From positions 42,978 through 106,977 of the forward strand of contig ONDE01000008.1 in NCBI GenBank assembly GCA_900316515.1: a stretch of DNA of 64,000 nucleotides, in the 5' to 3' direction. This DNA comes from an uncultured Bacteroidales bacterium (GTDB taxonomy: Bacteria; Bacteroidota; Bacteroidia; Bacteroidales; P3). The notes beneath the pieces were generated by a model. That model was given only the letters and a program-made list of their open reading frames with translations. It did not search any database and was not told the DNA's origin. The position numbers and the translations under genes are program-made. Within the stretch, counting starts at the first letter, position 1. Every line of letters begins with the position of its first letter. Of this stretch, positions 59,284 through 64,000 are shown piece after piece.

Positions 59284-60366
59284 TTACGGAATGAGATTGA
59301 CAACCACATACTCCGACTGGGTACCTATGCGGTATTTTGCGCCCCAGATACCGAGGCCGGAGGTGACGCAGACAGTGGTCTCCCCTTTCTGCAGCGTGCC
59401 CCACGAGCATTCGTATATGGCGTCGGTAATCCACGACAGGGGCCATACCTGCCCGCGGTGCGTGTGGCCGCTCACCTGTAGCCCTATGCCCGCGCGCTCG
59501 GCCTTCTCCAAGTGGTAGGGCTGGTGGTCGAGGAGGATGGTGAATGCGCCGGTGTGGAAATGCGCCAATGCGTTGACGCTCCTGCGGTGGCGGTTGGTGC
59601 GGTCGTCGCGGCCGATGACGGCAATGCGGCCGACGGTGGCCACCGAGTCGCGCAGCAGGGTGATGTCGGCATCACGGTAGAAGCGCTCCACCTCACCGGG
59701 AGTGTAGTAGTCGGCGTAGTACTCGTGGTTGCCCAGACAGGCGTAGACGGGCATCTGCAGCTTTCGCAGTCCCTCGGCCATCTCCTCATGCAGCAAGGGC
59801 CGCAGCGAGCGGTCCACAAGGTCGCCGGCCATGAGCAGCATGTCGCCGCCCTCGCGGTTGAGCATCGCCACCCAGCGGTCGAGGTCGGCGCGGCGGTTGT
59901 GGTAGCCCAGATGCAAGTCGCTCACGGCCAGCACCTTCACGGGGTGGTCCACCCTGCCGTGGGTGTCGACGGTCAGCTCCACACGCCGCTTGTGCTCGTA
60001 GTTAAGGCTACCATATATGAACAGGGCCGCCATCGCCACCAGCAGCACGCCGCAGGTCCACCAGCTGTCGCGCAGCCAAGCCGTGGGCAGCACATGCACC
60101 AGCCGCAGCAGGTCGGCCAGCAGGAACGCCATGAAGAGGTACAGGAGTATTATCAGGCCTTTGTTGCCGACATTATACACCGCCACGGAGAGCCCGTAAG
60201 GCAGGCGATCGAGGTAGCGCGTCAGCGACAGCACCGCCATAGCCACGCAGGCGGCCTCCACGCCCACCAGCGTCCACCGCAGCCACAGCACCGGTGGCAG
60301 CATCCACAGATGCCACCCCACATAGCCAGACAAGGCAATGATAACGAACAGAATAACCAGCATCAT
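59284..60366 (-). CDS. Membrane-anchored metallophosphoesterase (YaeI-like)
   Basis: 360 residues: four N-terminal transmembrane helices (to about residue 125), then a calcineurin-like domain with all metal motifs: VSDLHLGYHN, LLMAGDLVDRSL, CLGNHEYYADYY, LLDHQPYHLEKA and VSGHTHRGQVWPLSW. The GHTHxGQ form is usual for YaeI/UDP-diacylglucosamine-type and lipid phosphoesterases at the membrane. The substrate is unknown. It overlaps the DUF454 gene by 4 bp as the last gene of a three-gene operon (DUF3089, DUF454, phosphoesterase). Confidence 0.93.
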   Translation of the reverse strand: MMLVILFVIIALSGYVGWHLWMLPPVLWLRWTLVGVEAACVAMAVLSLTRYLDRLPYGLSVAVYNVGNKGLIILLYLFMAFLLADLLRLVHVLPTAWLRDSWWTCGVLLVAMAALFIYGSLNYEHKRRVELTVDTHGRVDHPVKVLAVSDLHLGYHNRRADLDRWVAMLNREGGDMLLMAGDLVDRSLRPLLHEEMAEGLRKLQMPVYACLGNHEYYADYYTPGEVERFYRDADITLLRDSVATVGRIAVIGRDDRTNRHRRSVNALAHFHTGAFTILLDHQPYHLEKAERAGIGLQVSGHTHRGQVWPLSWITDAIYECSWGTLQKGETTVCVTSGLGIWGAKYRIGTQSEYVVVNLIP

Positions 60367-60740
60367 ATATCGTCGTTTTTAGCGTTAGGGACAAAGAACA
60401 CTACCGTCAGCGCCCCCACAGCACCGGCCACAGGCACTATGATGCGGGCCACCGAGCCTGCGGGGATGAACACGAAGGTGGATAGCAGCACCATGACCGT
60501 CATCACGCCCATGGCACCGGCCTTCTGCGTGGCCGTCATGCCGCCGCGCCGCTGGTAGCCACGTATATACTTGCCTAGCCACGACCGTAGCAGCCACTGC
60601 TGCAACTTCGGCGACGAGCGATAGAACAGCCACGACGCCAACAGCAGGAACGGCGTCGTCGGCAACCCCGGCACCACAACCCCCAGTGCTCCAAGCCCAA
60701 CGGCCAGGCAGCCCAGTCCTACATAGAGATATTTCTTCAT
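60363..60740 (-). CDS. YbaN/DUF454 family membrane protein
   Basis: 125 residues. The family signature is near the N-terminus: YVGLGCLAVGLGALGVVVPG followed by LPTTPFLLLASWLFYRSSPK, and then WLGKYIRGYQRRGGMTATQK. Two hydrophobic pairs of helices. The function is unknown; E. coli YbaN is the best-known member. Four-bp overlaps with both neighbours show tight coupling. Confidence 0.92.
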   Translation of the reverse strand: MKKYLYVGLGCLAVGLGALGVVVPGLPTTPFLLLASWLFYRSSPKLQQWLLRSWLGKYIRGYQRRGGMTATQKAGAMGVMTVMVLLSTFVFIPAGSVARIIVPVAGAVGALTVVFFVPNAKNDDI

Positions 60741-61678
60741 CTTGGTGACAGAGAGCGGCTGGTTTGTGTTGTTATTGCACGCAGGGCGATGTTGCGGCAG
60801 AGGACATCGCTAAAGAGTGATATTTCGAGGCAATGATAGTTGCCCTCGCAGCCGATGAGTGGTAGCATATAGTCGTTGCGCTTGTAGCCGTCGATATGCA
60901 ACAGCAGGCTCGTGGTATCGAGCGTGACTGTGAGGGTGTCGCCATAGCGTGGGTCGATGAGTGTGGCCGGCGTGGCGTCGGTGCGCCAGTTGACGGGATT
61001 GATGGCCATAAGGTTGCCGTCGCTCAGTATGGGAATGGCGCAACTGTTGTCTTTCACTGAATTATAGCAGATGGTCACACCGAGGTCGACGCTGTCCTGC
61101 GCCGGGCGGATGTGGGCGTTGGTATCGGTCGCCTTGTAGCCGATGACATAGGCTGCCACCAAGCGGCTGTAGGTGCTGTCATCCATGGCCTTCAACAGGT
61201 CGACAACAGCCATGGCCCCTTGGCTGAAGCCTGCAATGATAAAAGGCCGACCATTGTTATAGTGCTCCAGATAATAGGCAAAAGCCTTGCGCACGTCGCC
61301 ATAAGCCAGCGGCATACGGGCATCGACCAGGCTGTCGCTGGCGTAGGTCTTCATGGTCACCTGCCGGTAGTAGGGCGAGTAATAGTTGAGTTCCCCGACC
61401 AACAAGCGGTCCACGCCCACCATCTCGCCGTATAGCAACGAGCGGATGCTGTCGTTGCGGGTGTCGGCATAATGCATGGGCTTGCCGTCCAGCGTGTAGT
61501 CGTCGCACTCGGTGGAGACGATGTAGAACACATCCACCGCCGCACCGCGGTCGGCGATGTACCACTGCGTGGTGTCGCCATAGTCGGGCGCTATAGGAAT
61601 AACGTCGCTTCTGTGTTTACACGATACAGCGGAGATTATCAGCACCGTTGTGATCAATAGGTTTACTTTAGTAGGCAT
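60737..61678 (-). CDS. DUF3089 alpha/beta-hydrolase-like lipoprotein
   Basis: 313 residues. Lipobox-like start MPTKVNLLITTVLIISAVSC (Cys20). DUF3089 features: VDVFYIVSTECDDY, then YYSPYYRQVTMKTYASDS, and a nucleophile elbow IIAGFSQGAMAVVDLL (GFSQG), with PVNWRTD and YHCLEISLF later. This fold is that of alpha/beta hydrolases, and the Ser is in place. The substrate is unknown. First gene of the operon with DUF454 and the phosphoesterase, 3 bp after the DUF4143 ATPase stop, so read-through from that gene is likely. Confidence 0.88.
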   Translation of the reverse strand: MPTKVNLLITTVLIISAVSCKHRSDVIPIAPDYGDTTQWYIADRGAAVDVFYIVSTECDDYTLDGKPMHYADTRNDSIRSLLYGEMVGVDRLLVGELNYYSPYYRQVTMKTYASDSLVDARMPLAYGDVRKAFAYYLEHYNNGRPFIIAGFSQGAMAVVDLLKAMDDSTYSRLVAAYVIGYKATDTNAHIRPAQDSVDLGVTICYNSVKDNSCAIPILSDGNLMAINPVNWRTDATPATLIDPRYGDTLTVTLDTTSLLLHIDGYKRNDYMLPLIGCEGNYHCLEISLFSDVLCRNIALRAITTQTSRSLSPR

Positions 61679-61681
61679 TTC

Positions 61682-62941
61682 TTAGTCAGTCAAGCTGAGT
61701 GGGTTTGTAAGGAAGTCATATAGGCTGACGAATAATATTCCGTCGTCGTTTTGGTATCGAGGAATGGAATCCCATGTGATGACCACCTTGCGAAAACTGT
61801 CGTTTATTTTACGCAGCGAACGGAGCTCTTGTTCGCGTTTATCATCGTCGTCAATACGATAGGCCGATTGGATATAGTATCGGCGGAAGCCTTGGTTGCA
61901 TACGAAATCCACTTCGAGGTGTCGGCGCTCATATTTACTGTCTGGCTTGGCGACAGTCTCGGTTATCTCGCCCACATCCACGTCCATTCCTCTGCGTCGA
62001 AGCTCATTGTAAATCAGATTCTCCATAAGGTGCGTCTCCTCCATTTGGCGGAAATTAAGACGTGCATTTCTAAGCCCAAGATCCTCAAAATAGTATTTTG
62101 ACGGGGTGTCGATATATTGCTTTCCTTTGATGTCGTACCTGAGAGACTTTTCGACGAGGAATGCATCTTGAAGGTAATCCAGGTATTTCTTTATAGTGTC
62201 TTGGGTTATATCGCTTCCCTTGACGCTTTTGAAGGTGTTTGCCAGTTTGTGTGGATTTGTCAAGCCGCCAATAGACGATGCGAGTATGTTGACTAATTCC
62301 TCCAAATCCCCGTCTAATTTAATGTTGTGGCGTTCCTTGATGTCTTTTAGGTAGGTGTGGGTGAACAACGAGCGCAGGTATGATCTTTTCTCTTGCCCTG
62401 TTTCCATCAGTACAACTTGCGGCAGTCCTCCGTATGTAATGTATTCGAGCAGTTGCTCTTCTCTTGGCAAATCATTCTTGTATGGCGCGTCAAGGAATTC
62501 GGCGAAAGAAAGGGAGTGGATATGTATCTCGTCGCCGCGTCCGCGGAACTCGGTGATGACATCCTTCGACAGAAACCGTGCATTGGAGCCAGTTACATAT
62601 ACGTCGGCATTGGGAACGTTCAGGTAGCTGTTCAATACATCTTCGAATTCTTTTACATACTGCACTTCGTCAAGTAGTATATAATACATATCGCTGTCAA
62701 CCAACTTGCTGTCGATGAATTGCAATAGGGTGTCTGGGTCTCGCAGATTCTTTCTGCGGCGGTCTTCTAAATTTATTTTGATGATGTGGTCTTCTTTTAC
62801 ACCTTCGGCAAGCAAGGCATTGGCAAATAGATTGAATAGCAGATATGACTTTCCGCATCGCCGCATTCCAGTAACAACTTTTATCATATTGTTATGACGA
62901 CGTATCATCAAGTCATTCAGCAGATAATCTCTTTTTATCAT
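61682..62941 (-). CDS. AAA-family ATPase with DUF4143 domain
   Basis: 419 residues. Walker A in VVTGMRRCGKSYLLFNLFAN; Walker B/sensor in YYILLDEVQYVKEFEDVLNS and VYVTGSNARFLSKDVITEFR; a helical middle part; DUF4143 with YERRHLEVDFVCNQGFRRYY and IQSAYRIDDDDKREQELRSL. Only distantly similar to the member inside the element (19572), which lacks the GMRRCGKS form. Such ATPases are common and scattered in Bacteroidales genomes. Its promoter lies at 62990-63020. Confidence 0.93.
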   Translation of the reverse strand: MIKRDYLLNDLMIRRHNNMIKVVTGMRRCGKSYLLFNLFANALLAEGVKEDHIIKINLEDRRRKNLRDPDTLLQFIDSKLVDSDMYYILLDEVQYVKEFEDVLNSYLNVPNADVYVTGSNARFLSKDVITEFRGRGDEIHIHSLSFAEFLDAPYKNDLPREEQLLEYITYGGLPQVVLMETGQEKRSYLRSLFTHTYLKDIKERHNIKLDGDLEELVNILASSIGGLTNPHKLANTFKSVKGSDITQDTIKKYLDYLQDAFLVEKSLRYDIKGKQYIDTPSKYYFEDLGLRNARLNFRQMEETHLMENLIYNELRRRGMDVDVGEITETVAKPDSKYERRHLEVDFVCNQGFRRYYIQSAYRIDDDDKREQELRSLRKINDSFRKVVITWDSIPRYQNDDGILFVSLYDFLTNPLSLTD

Positions 62942-62989
62942 ACTATTATCATTCGATTTTTCTGTAAAGATTCACATATTTTTCGACTG

Positions 62990-63020
62990 CAAAGATACAT
63001 CTTTTCTTTAATATGACAAA
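62990..63020 (-). promoter_or_regulatory. Promoter of the DUF4143 ATPase
   Basis: On the minus strand: TTTG (63017-63020), 19 bp, TATCTTTG (62990-62997). It is back to back with the plus-strand promoter at 63026-63055. Confidence 0.8.
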
Positions 63021-63025
63021 ATAAT

Positions 63026-63055
63026 TTTGTGTATTTGAATTTTTTCGTATCTTTG
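63026..63055 (+). promoter_or_regulatory. Promoter of the putative ncRNA
   Basis: TTTG (63026-63029), 18 bp, TATCTTTG (63048-63055). No credible long coding frame follows; the transcript would start near 63060 at a perfect hairpin. Confidence 0.75.
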
Positions 63056-63295
63056 CACTTGCTTTCGAGAGCGAAAGCTGTAAGCAAGAAAAGCATTGCG
63101 ATACTGTCCTAGTATTAAAATCGCCAATTTTAAGCAGGAGGAGGTGAGCATTTATGCTTTCGCTTGATTGTGTATGCTATTCCCTTAGCATATCTTCAGG
63201 CGTGAGATATGTTCCATCAGCCCCCGTTCCTGCAAGGTGTTTGGCGATACCTAATACTAACGGACATGAGCACATACCCTCATGCCTTTTTCTTA
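63056..63295 (+). ncRNA. Candidate structured ncRNA, possibly Bacteroidales-1 type
   Basis: The region has its own consensus promoter and dense hairpins: GCTTTCG-AGAG-CGAAAGC at 63061-63078; TATGCTA-TTCCCT-TAGCATA; and CATGAG / CTCATG (63265-63284) followed by CCTTTTTCTTATTT, a terminator. A short frame inside reads CDTVLVLKSPILSRRR, a peptide I recall as recurring among tiny hypothetical proteins in Bacteroidales, as expected if a conserved RNA is mis-annotated. This suggests a widespread structured RNA; Bacteroidales-1 or a 6S-like RNA are the options I can name. Neither could be checked. In the rest of the 522-bp gap (63296-63463) the only feature is the promoter of the next gene (TTTG 63407, TATTTTTG 63431). 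Confidence 0.55.
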
Positions 63296-63463
63296 TTTAT
63301 AAATGATTAACGTCCCGTTGGATGTTAGGGGACATATATCATGGGTAAGATATGACTGTCAATGTTAAAAATAGAAATAATAGATTCATCATGAAATGCT
63401 AATTTTTTTGTTACATGGAATAATTATTCGTATTTTTGTAACCAATCATCAAACTATAAAATA

Positions 63464-64000
63464 ATGAAAAGAATTGTCTTGTTGTTCGTTATCATGCTAT
63501 ATATGCCGTGGGCTTTCGCTCAGTTGGCGGCTCCGGCACTCAGTTCGCCCAACAACAATACCTCGGGCACCTACACCAAAGTAATGTTCTCATGGAGCAA
63601 AGTAACAGAGGCGACAAGCTATACGCTGCAGGTCGACACCTCGGCTTCCTTTGATTCTCCACTGCTATGTGAGGTGATAAAGACGGCTACGTCGTCGACC
63701 AGTCAGTCATGGACACTCTATAATTTGCACTATGGCACCACATACCATTGGCGTGTGCGAGCCAATGGTTCATCTGATACCTCCGCATGGTCGGCGGTGC
63801 GAACGCTGACCACCACCGATGCGGTCTCACTCAGTTCACCCAACAACAATATCACCGGTGCCTGGACTAAACAGACTTTTTGGTGGTACAACTCGCAGGG
63901 ATCCAAGGGATACATACTTGAACTGGATACGGCAGCCGACTTCTCGTCGCCACTGTTACGGACCATTATAGCGACAAGGGACTCCACCAGCACTAGCAAC
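63464..64000 (+). CDS. Secreted fibronectin-III-repeat protein, 3' end cut by window edge
   Basis: 179 codons are visible, open to the last base. Signal peptide MKRIVLLFVIMLYMPWAFAQ. Two tandem Fn3-like units begin LSSPNNNTSGTYTKVMFSWS and LSSPNNNITGAWTKQTFWWY, each followed by the pattern 'Y.L.LDT...F.SPLL'. This is the layout of Bacteroidota surface or matrix-binding proteins, which usually end in a T9SS sorting domain outside this window. A TTTG-N20-TATTTTTG promoter lies at 63407-63438. Confidence 0.85.
   Translation, partial: MKRIVLLFVIMLYMPWAFAQLAAPALSSPNNNTSGTYTKVMFSWSKVTEATSYTLQVDTSASFDSPLLCEVIKTATSSTSQSWTLYNLHYGTTYHWRVRANGSSDTSAWSAVRTLTTTDAVSLSSPNNNITGAWTKQTFWWYNSQGSKGYILELDTAADFSSPLLRTIIATRDSTSTSN

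Noticed and set aside
63181..63306. Small protein frame MLSFDCVCYSLSIS... within the ncRNA region
   Set aside because: It spans hairpins and the terminator stem and has no credible ribosome binding site; a non-coding RNA explains the structures better.

Overview
The window is bacterial chromosome from a Bacteroidota member, most likely Bacteroidales. The evidence is the promoters (TTTG, 18-20 bp, then TAnnTTTG), surface proteins ending in type IX secretion (T9SS) C-terminal sorting domains (YPNPSHG...KLIVE, IFPNP...IVKK), family content (DUF4248, DUF6029, Omp28, DUF4105/Lnb, BspA-like repeats, DUF4252-like proteins) and the ferredoxin-linked 2-oxoacid oxidoreductase korAB. Coding DNA is moderately GC-rich and intergenic DNA AT-rich. 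I cannot name the genus.

Layout. (1) 1-5.5 kb: a large secreted protein cut by the left edge, a small secreted YD-type protein, era, rplY and prs. (2) 5.58-21.46 kb: tRNA-Leu(CAA) followed by a 15.8-kb integrated element bounded by 19-bp direct repeats of the tRNA 3' end (5652-5670 and 21416-21434), with related arm-type repeats just inside each end. It carries a tyrosine integrase, an excisionase-like HTH protein, a rolling-circle-type Rep, a TerS-like HTH protein, an AT-rich three-gene HEPN / unknown / SecB-like operon (candidate toxin-antitoxin-chaperone system), DUF4248, a lipoprotein, a BspA-like surface protein, two divergent ECF sigma modules, an outer-membrane barrel, an ASCH protein and a DUF4143 ATPase preceded by four tandem 23-bp repeats. 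(3) 21.46-24.2 kb: esterase, conserved hypothetical, DUF819 transporter. (4) 24.2-35.6 kb: two paralogous giant T9SS adhesin-like proteins with a HipBST-type kinase toxin-antitoxin operon between them. (5) 35.8-52 kb: korA-korB, a secreted subtilase, a membrane protein, rnhB, a DUF6913-like gene, dapA, a short polyprenyl synthase, a thioredoxin / DUF6029 / Omp28 cluster, MATE and a patatin-barrel protein. (6) 52-64 kb, mostly minus strand: DUF4105 (Lnb-like), MscS, a T9SS protein, a secreted hypothetical, a metallophosphoesterase / DUF454 / DUF3089 operon, a DUF4143 ATPase, a probable structured ncRNA and the start of another secreted protein.

How the parts work together. The element shows an integration-replication front end, a likely defence module and surface-remodelling cargo. 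A bipartite promoter (ATGTCAGATT, 16 bp, TATATAT) lies before both the first ECF sigma gene and the BspA-like gene, suggesting that the sigma factor controls itself and the surface protein. The core genes supply translation, PRPP, lysine/peptidoglycan precursor and redox functions plus envelope biogenesis.

Two kinds of unusual repeat recur. One is a set of three inverted repeats built from 11-bp GAAGAA units. The other is degenerate 7-9-bp tandem tracts between genes, which also run into coding regions, notably the T9SS sorting domains.
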